From: Thermoleophilia bacterium
GTDB taxonomy: Bacteria > Actinomycetota > Thermoleophilia > Miltoncostaeales > Miltoncostaeaceae
DNA: 64,000 nt
Direction of reading: 5' to 3'
Assembly (NCBI GenBank): GCA_017882545.1
Contig: JADGPG010000075.1
Span: 1-64,000, forward strand
The notes beneath the pieces are model-generated. The model was given only the letters and a program-made list of their open reading frames with translations. It was not told the DNA's origin and did not search any database. Position 1 is the stretch's first letter, and the number at the start of each line of letters is the position of its first letter. Both the position numbers and the translations under genes were made by a program. Below are positions 1 to 8,225 of the stretch, one piece after another.

Positions 1-658
1 GAAGTCGGTATGACTGCTGGTTCTCGTTGATCGAGAACGCGCTACCGACAAGAACACGGTCGGTGGGGCTGAGCCCGACGGAGACGACCGAGCCGTGGAC
101 GGTGCCGGTGCGGCTGACGGTCTTGCCACTCTGGTTGACCACCTGCAGGTTGAACCGGTCAAGCGGACGCGGCGGCGGGCCACCCGTCACGAGGCCAAGC
201 GAGTCGTAGGCGCCGCCGTGGCAGGGGCAGACGTAGTTGTCGCCGCCCTTGAAGTACTCGACCGGGCATCCCAGGTGGGCACAACGGTTCCAGATGGCGA
301 TCATCTGACCGCCCTTGTTCCGGAGAAACACCCGGGCGTCCGACCATTGCGACAAGCCGGACACGGCGAGCGATGTCACCTGGCCGTCGGGAAAGCTCGA
401 CACGGGGCCAATGTCGACCCACTGGTCGGCGGGGGTCTTGACCGCGTCGGTCACCGCGAAGCCCACGATCGGGACCAGGATGGCAGCGGTGAGGACCGCG
501 CCACCGGCAACCGCGACACCGCTCAGGAATCGCGTGCGGGTGATGAAGTCCGGATCGTCGTCGTGGGAGTGCTCCACAACCGGGTCGATCGCCTTGGGGC
601 CGGAGTACTGGCCCTGCGGTGCCCCGTTCTGGGCGTCCTTCCCCTGGCTATCTGCCAC
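1..658 (-). CDS. qcrA: Rieske iron-sulfur subunit of the menaquinol-cytochrome c reductase (3' end outside window)
   Basis: Electron-transfer subunit of the bc complex, anchored in the membrane with its cluster domain outside. The start is GTG at 658-656, preceded by GAGGAGG nine bases upstream. About 219 residues are visible and the C-terminus runs off the window. A hydrophilic N-terminus is followed by one membrane segment (residues about 44-69) and the Rieske domain. Box I is CAHLGC (Cys126, His128, Cys131) and box II is CPCHGG (Cys144, Cys146, His147). This supplies two Cys and two His cluster ligands plus the Cys131-Cys146 disulfide typical of high-potential Rieske proteins. The rest of the qcr operon should lie to the left. 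The family is certain; its place in a bc complex rather than another Rieske enzyme rests on the membrane anchor and length. Confidence 0.9.
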   Translation of the reverse strand, partial: MADSQGKDAQNGAPQGQYSGPKAIDPVVEHSHDDDPDFITRTRFLSGVAVAGGAVLTAAILVPIVGFAVTDAVKTPADQWVDIGPVSSFPDGQVTSLAVSGLSQWSDARVFLRNKGGQMIAIWNRCAHLGCPVEYFKGGDNYVCPCHGGAYDSLGLVTGGPPPRPLDRFNLQVVNQSGKTVSRTGTVHGSVVSVGLSPTDRVLVGSAFSINENQQSYRL

Positions 659-977
659 CTGGTTCAACCTCCTCGAGCAATACGCGTGACGACCTAGCGC
701 CGGACTAGGGATTCAACCAGACCGCCGACCCCAGACATGCCCCAACTTGCGGGCCAAGTGTCCCGGGTACAGGGTCCTTGGGCTCGAATCCGGATTCCGG
801 GGCGACATCCCGCCTGTCGATGGTTCGTGTTGGGACGCCCCACATCCTGCATGAACGGCCCCGGCACTCGGATCACCGCGATCATATCGGTCAGACATCG
901 GTTCGTCGGGCGCCCGCCGCCCAAACCGCGTCAAGTTTCCATGATTCGCCGGGTCCGGCGCCCGCAGCGCGCGTCGT
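659..977 (-). promoter_or_regulatory. 319-base leader/intergenic region upstream of qcrA
   Basis: No convincing coding sequence is visible here. Read on the minus strand, a TATGAT hexamer lies at 886-881 and would put the transcription start about 215 bases before the qcrA start codon; no good -35 accompanies it. Closer to the gene are a small hairpin (ACTTG, five-base loop, CAAGT, about 743-757) and the inverted repeat CCTAG-7 bases-CTAGG (about 693-709), just upstream of the ribosome binding site. A long structured leader is possible. A tRNA-like T-loop in this stretch does not fold into a tRNA. Confidence 0.35.
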
Positions 978-2420
978 TCAGGCGCCTGGGGCCGGGATCC
1001 CGAACTCGCTCCAGCGCGCATCGACGCGGTGGCGGATGTCGTCGGTCATCACAATCGCGTCCGGCCACGGTCGCACCTGGCCTTCACCAGGCCACTTGCG
1101 CGTCGCGTCGAAACCGATCTTCGACCCGTAGGCAAAGTACGGCGCAGCATGGTCGAGCGCGTCGACGGGCCCGTCGACCATCAGATGGTCACGCGCGGGA
1201 TCGACGTTGCTGAAGGCGGTGAATGCGACCTGCGAGATGTTGTGCACGTCGACGTCGTGGTCGACCACGATGACACAGCGGGTCAGCGACAGCAGGCCGA
1301 GTCCCCAGACCGCGTTCATGAGCTTCTTGGCGTGGCCCGGATAGCGCTTCTTGACCGAGACGATCGCGCAGTTGTGGAAGACGCCTTCCAGCGGGAGGTT
1401 CATCTCATACATGTCCGGCACCGTCAGGCGGATCAGCGGCAGGAACATGCGCTCGGTCGCCTTGCCGAGAAAATAATCCTCCATCGGGGGCGGCCCGACG
1501 ATCGTCGTCGCATAGACCGCGTCGCGGCGATGGGAAATCGCGGTGATGTGCAGCGTCGGATAGTCGTCGACCGGGGTGTAGAAGCCGGTGTGGTCGCCGA
1601 ACGGGCCTTCCGGACGGATGTCGGTCGCGTCGACGTAGCCCTCAATCACGAACTCCGCGTTCGCCGGCGCTTCCACGTCGACGGTCCGACACGGCACCAT
1701 GTCGACGTTGTCGCCCCGCAGGAAGCCGGCGAAGAGCATCTCGTCGATGTTCGGCGGCAGCGGCGCCGATGCGCTGTAGGTCACCGCCGGGTCGGTCCCC
1801 ACGGCGATCGCGACCTCCACCCGACCCGACGAGTCGCGCAAATGTGCCGCGCCGTCCTTGTGGATTTGCCAGTGCATCATCGCGGTGCGCTCGTCCACCA
1901 CCTGAATGCGATACATGCCGCAATTGCGGATGCCCGTCGTGGGGTCCTTGCTGAAGACCAGCGGCAGCGTGATGTAGGGGCCGCCGTCATCGGGCCAACA
2001 GGTGAGGATCGGTAGCTTGGTGAGGTCCGGCTCGTCCATCCACACCTCTTGGCACGGCGCGGACTTGACCATCCGCGGGGAGAACGACGCCAGTTCCCGC
2101 AGCTTGCCGAGGGCCTTGACCTTGGCGACCAGCCCCTGCGGCGGCTGGAGGTCCATGAGCTCCTGGATCCGCAGCCCGGGCTCGTCGAGCGAATCGACCT
2201 CGAGCGACATGCACATCCGCTGGTCGCTTCCGAACTGGTTGATCAGGACGGGATACTCACTGCCGATCACGTTGTGGAACAGCAACGCCGGACCGAACTG
2301 CTTCGAGACCCGGTCGGTGATCTCGGTGATCTCCAGATACGGGTCCACCGGGGCGGTGATGTCGATCAGCTGGCCGGCGGCCCGGAGGCGATCGATCCAG
2401 TCACGAAGGTCGCGAATCAT
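978..2420 (-). CDS. ubiD: UbiD-family prenylated-FMN-dependent decarboxylase
   Basis: 480-residue UbiD-type decarboxylase that uses prenylated FMN to remove a carboxylate from an aromatic or conjugated acid. Hallmarks are the NCGMYR segment (166-171), MHWQIHKDG (182-190) and the glycine-rich EGPFGDHTGFY motif (271-281) with its conserved acidic residue and Arg/His neighbours. The length matches UbiD (about 490). It starts four bases inside the end of the preceding small gene and ends the hemB-ahbAB-hemL run. With a respiratory Rieske gene next downstream, the likely job is a decarboxylation in quinone (menaquinone, futalosine-type) biosynthesis. No ubiX or ubiA lies in the window, so the substrate is inferred. 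Confidence 0.88.
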   Translation of the reverse strand: MIRDLRDWIDRLRAAGQLIDITAPVDPYLEITEITDRVSKQFGPALLFHNVIGSEYPVLINQFGSDQRMCMSLEVDSLDEPGLRIQELMDLQPPQGLVAKVKALGKLRELASFSPRMVKSAPCQEVWMDEPDLTKLPILTCWPDDGGPYITLPLVFSKDPTTGIRNCGMYRIQVVDERTAMMHWQIHKDGAAHLRDSSGRVEVAIAVGTDPAVTYSASAPLPPNIDEMLFAGFLRGDNVDMVPCRTVDVEAPANAEFVIEGYVDATDIRPEGPFGDHTGFYTPVDDYPTLHITAISHRRDAVYATTIVGPPPMEDYFLGKATERMFLPLIRLTVPDMYEMNLPLEGVFHNCAIVSVKKRYPGHAKKLMNAVWGLGLLSLTRCVIVVDHDVDVHNISQVAFTAFSNVDPARDHLMVDGPVDALDHAAPYFAYGSKIGFDATRKWPGEGQVRPWPDAIVMTDDIRHRVDARWSEFGIPAPGA

Positions 2421-2923
2421 GCGAACACGCTCTCGAGGTCGGGTGGGTTCTTCAGCTCAGCCGCCAATTGGTTGAAGCCTGTCGGATCAGCCTGCTCGGT
2501 CGAGCGGAGGATCGCCGCCCGAAAGCGCTCCCGCACCCGGGGGTCGGACGAGCGCACGATGGTGGTGGCGGTGCCGAGCCAGACGTTCGGCAACTCGGCG
2601 CGGCGGTCGGTCGCCACAAGCCCGGAGGACAGCGCGACCAGACGCGCGAGTGCCCCGATCACGAACACGTCGTTGGCCTGCGCCACACGGACCAGACCCG
2701 CGGCATAGCAGTAGTCACCCGCCAGAACGAGCGCTGACGCGTCACCTATGACGAGGTCGCGGGGCCGTCCGTGGTGGGCCAGGAAGCCCTCAAGGATCAA
2801 GTCGAGGCCGAGTGCGTGGGTGAACTCCAGCGGCGGCGACACGGCGGGCGCGAGGATCGGCTCGGCGGGCGTCGGGCCGAGGCCGTCGGCGAGGGCCTGC
2901 TCGACGATCAGATCCGCCCTCAT
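2417..2923 (-). CDS. Small protein resembling a degenerate polyprenyl synthase fragment
   Basis: 168 residues from ATG 2923, whose ATGA overlaps the hemL stop. Translational coupling favours this start over a longer one reading into hemL. The middle (GDASALVLAGDYCYAAGL, about residues 60-77) resembles the helix region of trans-polyprenyl diphosphate synthases, where a GD-x-L-x-A stretch is followed by a list of small hydrophobic residues. The Asp-rich DDxxD motifs needed for catalysis are absent. It could be a regulatory or structural subunit, like the small non-catalytic subunits of heterodimeric heptaprenyl diphosphate synthases. That would fit the quinone context supplied by ubiD. Otherwise it is an uncharacterised protein; the homology is a judgement by eye. 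Confidence 0.45.
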   Translation of the reverse strand: MRADLIVEQALADGLGPTPAEPILAPAVSPPLEFTHALGLDLILEGFLAHHGRPRDLVIGDASALVLAGDYCYAAGLVRVAQANDVFVIGALARLVALSSGLVATDRRAELPNVWLGTATTIVRSSDPRVRERFRAAILRSTEQADPTGFNQLAAELKNPPDLESVFA

Positions 2924-4191
2924 GCCGCACTCGCCGTGGCGGCGTCGGCCAGTGCCGCCGCCGTCAGCTCCAGGTCCGCCGCCGTGTGCGCCGTGCTCAC
3001 GAACCACGCCTCGTACTGCGACGGCGGCGGATAGATCCCGTGCGCCAGCAGGGCCCGGGCGAACGCGCCGTAGCGCACCGTGTCGGAGGACGTCGCCGAG
3101 GCGTAGTCGGTGACCGGCCCGTCCACGAAGAAGCCGGTGAGCATCGATCCAATGCGGTTGATCGTCACCGGCACGCCCGCGGCCCGGAACGCCGCCTCGA
3201 GCGCTGCGCCACCGGCTTCAAGTTCGTCGTACACGCCGGGACGGGCCAGCGCCTGGAGCACGGCGAGCCCGGCCGTCGTCGCCAACGGGTTGCCCGACAG
3301 CGTTCCGGCCTGGTAGCACGGCCCTTCGGGTGCGAGCACCGACATCACATCGGCGCGGCCACCGAAGGCGCCCACCGGCAGGCCGCCGCCGATGATCTTG
3401 CCGTAACAGGCGATGTCGGCGGTCACGCCGAACCGCTCCTGGGCCCCGCCGCGGGCGACCCGAAATCCCGTGATGACCTCATCGAGGATCAGCAGCGCCC
3501 CGGTGCGGTCGCAGGCCGCCCGCAGCCCGCTGAGGTATCCGGGTTCCGGCAGCACAACGCCCATGTTGCCGGCCACCGGCTCCACGATGATCGCTGCCGC
3601 TCCCGCCAGCGCTGCCGCGGCGGCCGGAAGGTCGTTGTACGGCACGAGTCGGGTCGCCGCGGTCGCGCCCGCCGGAACACCCGGACTCGTCGGGACGCCC
3701 AGCGTCGTCGCGCCGCTCCCGGCTTCGGCGAGCAGGCCGTCGATGGCCCCGTGATAGCCCCCGACCGTCTTGACGATCACCTCGCGGCCCGTGGCGGCGC
3801 GCGCCAGCCGCAACGCGCCCATGACGGCCTCACTGCCGGAGGACGTCATGCGCAGACGCTCAACCGTCGGAATCGCGTCCTGCACCGCTTCGGCGAACAG
3901 CACCTCGCGCTCGGTCGGGGCGCCGTAGGAGGTACCCCGAGGAAGCGCGGCCATCAGTGCCTTGATGACGGCGGGCGGCGTGTGCCCGAGAACCGCCGGG
4001 CCCCAGCTGGCCAGATAATCGACGTAGCGGTTCCCGTCGACGTCCCAGACGTACGCGCCAAGGGCGCGGTCGATGAACAGCGGATCCCGTCCGATCGAAC
4101 GCATCGCGCGCACCGGCGAATTGACGCCCCCGACGAGCACGCCGCGCGCCCGTCCGAAGAGCTCTGCGCTCCGCGCATCCGATGCGGTCAT
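2920..4191 (-). CDS. hemL: Glutamate-1-semialdehyde 2,1-aminomutase
   Basis: 423 residues, start ATG 4191 in an ATGA overlap with the preceding ahbAB gene. PLP-dependent enzyme converting glutamate-1-semialdehyde to 5-aminolevulinate in the C5 pathway. The class III aminotransferase features are in order: the GGVNSPVRA substrate-binding segment near residue 21, SSGSEA phosphate-binding loop (117-122), DEVITGFR (237-244) with the PLP-contacting Asp, and the Schiff-base lysine Lys265 in YGKIIGGGLP. Length matches E. coli HemL (426). It sits with hemB, which uses its product, so the operon supplies the early tetrapyrrole steps. HemA (glutamyl-tRNA reductase) is not in the window. Confidence 0.95.
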   Translation of the reverse strand: MTASDARSAELFGRARGVLVGGVNSPVRAMRSIGRDPLFIDRALGAYVWDVDGNRYVDYLASWGPAVLGHTPPAVIKALMAALPRGTSYGAPTEREVLFAEAVQDAIPTVERLRMTSSGSEAVMGALRLARAATGREVIVKTVGGYHGAIDGLLAEAGSGATTLGVPTSPGVPAGATAATRLVPYNDLPAAAAALAGAAAIIVEPVAGNMGVVLPEPGYLSGLRAACDRTGALLILDEVITGFRVARGGAQERFGVTADIACYGKIIGGGLPVGAFGGRADVMSVLAPEGPCYQAGTLSGNPLATTAGLAVLQALARPGVYDELEAGGAALEAAFRAAGVPVTINRIGSMLTGFFVDGPVTDYASATSSDTVRYGAFARALLAHGIYPPPSQYEAWFVSTAHTAADLELTAAALADAATASAA

Positions 4192-5288
4192 GCGGCGGCG
4201 GGCTCCCACGTCGGGAACGGTCCGCCGGCGGCGGCGATGTCCTCCCACTCCCGGTACTCCGGGGTGTAGTAGACGAGCCGGATCTTCTTGAATTCGTACG
4301 TCGAGTACAGCACCGAACGGTCGGTCGGGTCGGTGATTCCCGTCTCGGCGCCGATCGCCTCGATGGCCTCCTCGCACAATTCCTTCGAGCGCGCGTGCAC
4401 CATCGTAAACAGCGAGTAGGGCCAGTCGGGGTAGGTGGGGCGGCGGTAGCAGTGTGAGACGGCCCGGAACGCGGCCATCTGCGGGCCGATCTCCTCGAGC
4501 CGGTCCTCGGGAACGCGCCACACCGCCATTCCATTGGCACCGAACCCGGCGCGACGGTGGTTCAGCACCGCCGCGAAACGGCGCATGTAGGACCGGTCCA
4601 CGAAGGTCTGCGCCCGGCCCAGGAGCTCGTCCGGGTCGATCCCGGCCTCGTCCGCCCAGATATCGAACGGAGCCGACTCCGCCGGAAGGTCCCGCTGCAG
4701 GATGCAGATGAACCGCTTGTCGTCGTCGGTCGGAAGCACCCCGTCCCCGCGCACGGGGGCCGCTGTCGGGGCGCTCTTGGCCGACACGTCCTGGGTGTCG
4801 GTCATATCGAGCTGAACGTTGATCTTGAACAGCGTGAGTGTCGGGAGCATGCGCATCGACTCGGCCTGCGTCGCCTCGGCAAGGATGTCCAGGGTCTCCT
4901 GGAGCCCAAGCCGCGCGCCGGGCTCGACCGCGAGGGTGAACCAGAGATTGAAGGTGTGGTTGCGACGATAATTGTGGCTGACACCCGGGTGGCCGCCGAC
5001 GATCGCCGCTGCCTCGAACAGGCGATCCTCGGGGTACTTCGCCGCGACGAGGCTGCTCTCGTACCCAAGCGCGCGCGTGTCGAAGATTGCCGACAGCTGG
5101 CGCACGATTCCGGCGGCCCGCAGTACTCGCAGCCGCGACAGGACCTCATCCTCGGGCATGCCGATGCCGACACCGATCTCGCGAAACGGATGCCGGACCA
5201 GCGGCAGACCGGCCTGGAGCGCGTTGAGCAGCTCACGGTCGGCGTCATCGGGCTTGTGGTGGATCCGCCGTTCAGCGGTCGTGGTCAC
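4188..5288 (-). CDS. ahbAB: Siroheme decarboxylase, fused AhbA and AhbB halves
   Basis: 366 residues from GTG 5288 (GTGA overlap with hemB). Two Lrp/AsnC-like modules are fused. The N-terminal half (about 15-160) carries VSHNYRRNHTFNLWFTL (103-119), the signature of AhbA/NirD-type subunits. The C-terminal half (about 190-345) carries VSHCYRRP (277-284) and WPYSLFTM (289-296), the AhbB/NirL-type signature. A charged Ala/Asp-rich linker joins them. Such proteins are often mis-named transcription regulators. In characterised systems AhbA and AhbB remove two acetate carboxyls from siroheme to give didecarboxysiroheme, on the way to heme b or heme d1. Its place between hemB and hemL supports a tetrapyrrole role. 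AhbC, AhbD and nir genes are not visible here. Confidence 0.88.
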   Translation of the reverse strand: MTTTAERRIHHKPDDADRELLNALQAGLPLVRHPFREIGVGIGMPEDEVLSRLRVLRAAGIVRQLSAIFDTRALGYESSLVAAKYPEDRLFEAAAIVGGHPGVSHNYRRNHTFNLWFTLAVEPGARLGLQETLDILAEATQAESMRMLPTLTLFKINVQLDMTDTQDVSAKSAPTAAPVRGDGVLPTDDDKRFICILQRDLPAESAPFDIWADEAGIDPDELLGRAQTFVDRSYMRRFAAVLNHRRAGFGANGMAVWRVPEDRLEEIGPQMAAFRAVSHCYRRPTYPDWPYSLFTMVHARSKELCEEAIEAIGAETGITDPTDRSVLYSTYEFKKIRLVYYTPEYREWEDIAAAGGPFPTWEPAAA

Positions 5289-6316
5289 ACGGTCTCCTTC
5301 AGCCAGCCTGCGGCATCTTCGGCGTAGTACGTGATCACCAGGTCCGCGCCCGCCCGGGTGATCGCGGTCAATATCTCGAGCGCCGCGGTCCGTTCATCTA
5401 ACCAACCCCGCTCGGCCGCCGCCTTGATCATCGAGAACTCGCCGCTGACGTGATACGCGGCGATCGGCAGCGTCGTCATGCGCCGGACGTCCCCGATGAC
5501 GTCGAGGTACGCCGCGGCGGGCTTGACCATCACCATATCGGCGCCTTCCCGGATGTCGAGCGCGACTTCGCGCAGCGCCTCACGCCCGTTGGCCGGATCC
5601 ATCTGGTAGCCGCGCCGGTCACCAAAGCTCGGCGCCGATCCGGCCGCGTCGCGGAACGGCCCGTAAAAGGCCGACGCATATTTGGCGGCGTAGCTCAGGA
5701 TCGCCACACCCTCGTGGCCGTGGGCGTCCAGCGTGCGCCGGATTGCCCCGACGCGGCCATCCATCATGTCGCTCGGGGCGACGACGTCGGCGCCCGCGTC
5801 CGCATGGCTCAATGCCGCGCGGGCGAGAAGGTCGAGCGTGGCGTCGTTGTCCACGTCCCCGTCACGCACTACCCCGCACTGCCCGTGCGAGGTGTATTCG
5901 CACAGGCAGACGTCGGTCACCACCACCATCTCGGGCACGAGCAACTTGATCGCGGCGACCGCCTGCTGAACCTCGCCGTTCGGATTGCAGCTCTGGCTTC
6001 CGACCTCGTCCTTGTGGTCCGTGACCCCGAACAGCAGGACTGCGGGAACGCCCGCCTCATACGCCCGTACGGCCCGCACGGCGAGCACGTCCGGAGACAT
6101 GCGGGCATGGCCCGGCATCGACGGGATCGGCTCCTCGCGTCCGGCCCCGCCGATGGCGAACATCGGCAGGATCAGCTGGTCCGCCGAGATCCGCGTCTCG
6201 CGCACCATCCGCCGCAGCGTGGCGGTCCGCCGCATGCGCCGCGGGCGCACGACCGGAAAACCCGCCTGGCTGTCGGCGATTGTCGGATCCATCCTCAGTC
6301 CCGAGTGTATCCCCAT
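5285..6316 (-). CDS. hemB: Delta-aminolevulinic acid dehydratase (porphobilinogen synthase)
   Basis: Condenses two 5-aminolevulinates to porphobilinogen. 343 residues from ATG 6316; ATG 6292 (MDPTIADS) is an equally plausible start and neither has a strong ribosome binding site. The two Schiff-base lysines are Lys212 in SYAAKYAS and Lys265 in MVKPAAAYLD. The cysteine-rich stretch DVCLCEYTSHGQCG (135-148) marks the zinc-dependent type. First gene of the leftward heme/quinone operon: each of the next three genes starts within the end of the one before, so translation is probably coupled. The region upstream is shared with the divergent aat gene. It holds a TTGACA on the minus strand near 6353 but no clear -10 at the right distance. 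Confidence 0.95.
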   Translation of the reverse strand: MGIHSGLRMDPTIADSQAGFPVVRPRRMRRTATLRRMVRETRISADQLILPMFAIGGAGREEPIPSMPGHARMSPDVLAVRAVRAYEAGVPAVLLFGVTDHKDEVGSQSCNPNGEVQQAVAAIKLLVPEMVVVTDVCLCEYTSHGQCGVVRDGDVDNDATLDLLARAALSHADAGADVVAPSDMMDGRVGAIRRTLDAHGHEGVAILSYAAKYASAFYGPFRDAAGSAPSFGDRRGYQMDPANGREALREVALDIREGADMVMVKPAAAYLDVIGDVRRMTTLPIAAYHVSGEFSMIKAAAERGWLDERTAALEILTAITRAGADLVITYYAEDAAGWLKETV

Positions 6317-6392
6317 CGGCCGCGGGGCGTTTCACCACCGGCCCCGATGTCAAGATCACCGAGATGGCTGATCCGCTCCGACACCGGGCACG

Positions 6393-7022
6393 ATGAGCAC
6401 GTGGTCCCCATCCGGGCCGCCGGGCCCCGCCGTGGCGGAGTTGCTGAATGCTTACGCGTTCGGCGCCTTCCCGATGGACGACCCGGACGACGCCGACGGA
6501 TCCGTCCCCTACTACGAGTCAGACCCCCGTGCGGTGATTCCGATCGACCGCTTTCGGGTGCCGCGCTCGGTCGCCCGCGGGATCGCGCGCCGCCGGTACG
6601 CAATCCGGATCGACACCGCCGTCGGGCAGGTGCTCGACGCCTGCGCCGACCGCCCGGACGGCACTTGGCTGAGCCCACGCCTGGCCAGCGCGTACCTCGA
6701 CCTGCATCACGCGGGATTTGCCCATACCGTCGAAGCATGGGACGAGACCGGATTGGTCGGCGGACTGTTCGGGGTCGCACTGGGTGGGTTGTTTACGTCC
6801 GAGAGCATGTTCCACACCGCCAGCGACGCGGGTCACGCGGTCCTGGTCGCGACCGCCCGGCACCTCGCCTCGTGCGGGTTCGTGCTCTGGGACATCCAGA
6901 TGGCGACCGACCACACGATGCGCTTCGGCACCGAGCTGATTCCCCGTGACGAATACCGGGCACGGCTCCACGAGGCGGTCGGCCTCGCACGGGAATTCAG
7001 CCGGACAGCAGCGCCGTCATGA
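6393..7022 (+). CDS. aat: Leucyl/phenylalanyl-tRNA-protein transferase
   Basis: 209 residues. Transfers Leu or Phe from aminoacyl-tRNA to N-terminal Lys/Arg of proteins, marking them for N-end-rule degradation through ClpS/ClpAP. Signs of the family are the N-terminal YAFGAFPM segment, TWLSPRLASAY, HTVEAWDE-x-GLVGGLFGVALG, the FTSESMFH motif and the WDIQMATDH segment. The length fits the family (E. coli 234) with a shorter N-terminus. Start ATG 6393 has no clear ribosome binding site. Its stop codon overlaps the stop of the convergent downstream gene (TCATGA). ClpS is not in the window. Confidence 0.93.
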   Translation: MSTWSPSGPPGPAVAELLNAYAFGAFPMDDPDDADGSVPYYESDPRAVIPIDRFRVPRSVARGIARRRYAIRIDTAVGQVLDACADRPDGTWLSPRLASAYLDLHHAGFAHTVEAWDETGLVGGLFGVALGGLFTSESMFHTASDAGHAVLVATARHLASCGFVLWDIQMATDHTMRFGTELIPRDEYRARLHEAVGLAREFSRTAAPS

Positions 7023-8138
7023 GGAGTCCCCGGCGGCTGCCGCAGGATCCTGCGGCGCGCCGGCAGTCGCGGTTGCGGCCGCGGCTTCGCGGCGGGCGAC
7101 CGCGTGATCGGCGGCGACCGCACCGGCTTCCTTGACGATCACGACCATCGGGATCGCCAGGACGACGCCCATCACGCCGGCGAGCTGCGCACCGATCAGC
7201 AACCCGAAGATCACGACCAGCGGCTGCACCCCGGCCGCGTCGGCCATCGCCTTCGGCACAATTCGACGGACGGTCTCGTGGAGCACGAGGAACGCCACCA
7301 GGACGCAGACCGCGGCGGTGACCGAGGTCAGGAGCGCCAGCCCGATCGGCGGGATCGCACCGAGGATCGGGCCCAGGTACGGCACAAAGTCCAGCAGGAA
7401 CACGAGCGTCATGAACGTCACGGCGAACGTCGCACCAAGCGGGAAGATGCCCGTGATCCCGAGCAGCCACAGCACCAACCCGATCGACAGGCTCGACAGC
7501 AGGGACACGAGCACCTGCGCCCGGAGATAGCGCAGGAGGGTGTTTTCGGCGCGGATGAGGAAGTCGGCGGTCGGCGCCCCGCCGATCCGGCGCGCGAGGC
7601 GCAGGATCCTCGGCGCGTCGAGCACCATGTAGATCGACGCCACGAGGGTGATCACGATGGTCACGATCACGCTCAGGACACCGAGGCTGTAGGACAGCAC
7701 GTTCGACGTCCCCTGGAACAGCCGCTTCTCGAGGCCGTTGGTAAACGACACCAGGCCCCTGCGGACGTTGGCGTGGATCCCGTGGCCGCGGAGGAAGCTC
7801 TGGAGGCGATCGATCTGCACGGTCGCCTCGCTGTTGTAGTGCGGCAGCTGGCCTTGGATCTGCTGGATCTGTGACCGGACCGGTGTGATGACCAGGGCGA
7901 TCACGCCGACCACGAGCGCGAGCAGACCGATGAACGCGATCGCGACCGCAAGCCCACGCGGGATCCGGTAGCGCCGCAAAAACCGCACCAACGGGTTCAG
8001 CAGCATCGCGAGGATCACCGAGAACAGGAACACGACCAGGACCTGTCCCATCGTCTGGCCGATGATCCATACGGCGACAACGAGTGCGACGGCCACGAGG
8101 AACATGGCCCAGGGAGGTGTGGACGGCCGGGTGTTCAT
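7017..8138 (-). CDS. AI-2E family (PerM-type) membrane transporter
   Basis: 373 residues from ATG 8138; an in-frame start at 8198 adds 20 residues without membrane character and is less likely. Polytopic protein with the family architecture: hydrophobic hairpins at the N-terminus (about 10-85), a soluble loop rich in Gln and basic residues (about 85-130), then further membrane segments including the conserved DFVPYLGPILGAIPP motif and the C-terminal GVMGVVLAIPMVVIVKE motif. The C-terminal tail is Ala-rich and probably disordered. Members have been linked to autoinducer-2 export or Na+/H+ antiport, so the substrate is open. Stop codons overlap those of aat. Confidence 0.85.
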   Translation of the reverse strand: MNTRPSTPPWAMFLVAVALVVAVWIIGQTMGQVLVVFLFSVILAMLLNPLVRFLRRYRIPRGLAVAIAFIGLLALVVGVIALVITPVRSQIQQIQGQLPHYNSEATVQIDRLQSFLRGHGIHANVRRGLVSFTNGLEKRLFQGTSNVLSYSLGVLSVIVTIVITLVASIYMVLDAPRILRLARRIGGAPTADFLIRAENTLLRYLRAQVLVSLLSSLSIGLVLWLLGITGIFPLGATFAVTFMTLVFLLDFVPYLGPILGAIPPIGLALLTSVTAAVCVLVAFLVLHETVRRIVPKAMADAAGVQPLVVIFGLLIGAQLAGVMGVVLAIPMVVIVKEAGAVAADHAVARREAAAATATAGAPQDPAAAAGDSS

Positions 8139-8211
8139 CGCCTTCTGCGGCCCATGGTACCGCCGCGGTTCCCGGGGGGGCCGTCGCAGTTCGGGCACGC
8201 ACCGGCTGAGG

Positions 8212-8217
8212 TAGTGT
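8212..8217 (+). promoter_or_regulatory. -10-like hexamer TAGTGT, predicted leaderless promoter
   Basis: TAGTGT ends eight bases before the ATG at 8226 and no Shine-Dalgarno sequence intervenes. The predicted transcription start therefore falls on or next to the start codon. No recognisable -35 element. Confidence 0.4.
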
Positions 8218-8225
8218 CACTCGCG

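Noticed and set aside
95-697. Rightward open frame opposite the Rieske gene
   Set aside because: The leftward frame carries an intact Rieske cluster site and a strong ribosome binding site; the rightward frame has neither.
740-830. tRNA-like T-loop (GCTCGAATC)
   Set aside because: The flanking bases do not form a five-pair T stem, and no acceptor or anticodon stem can be drawn on either strand.
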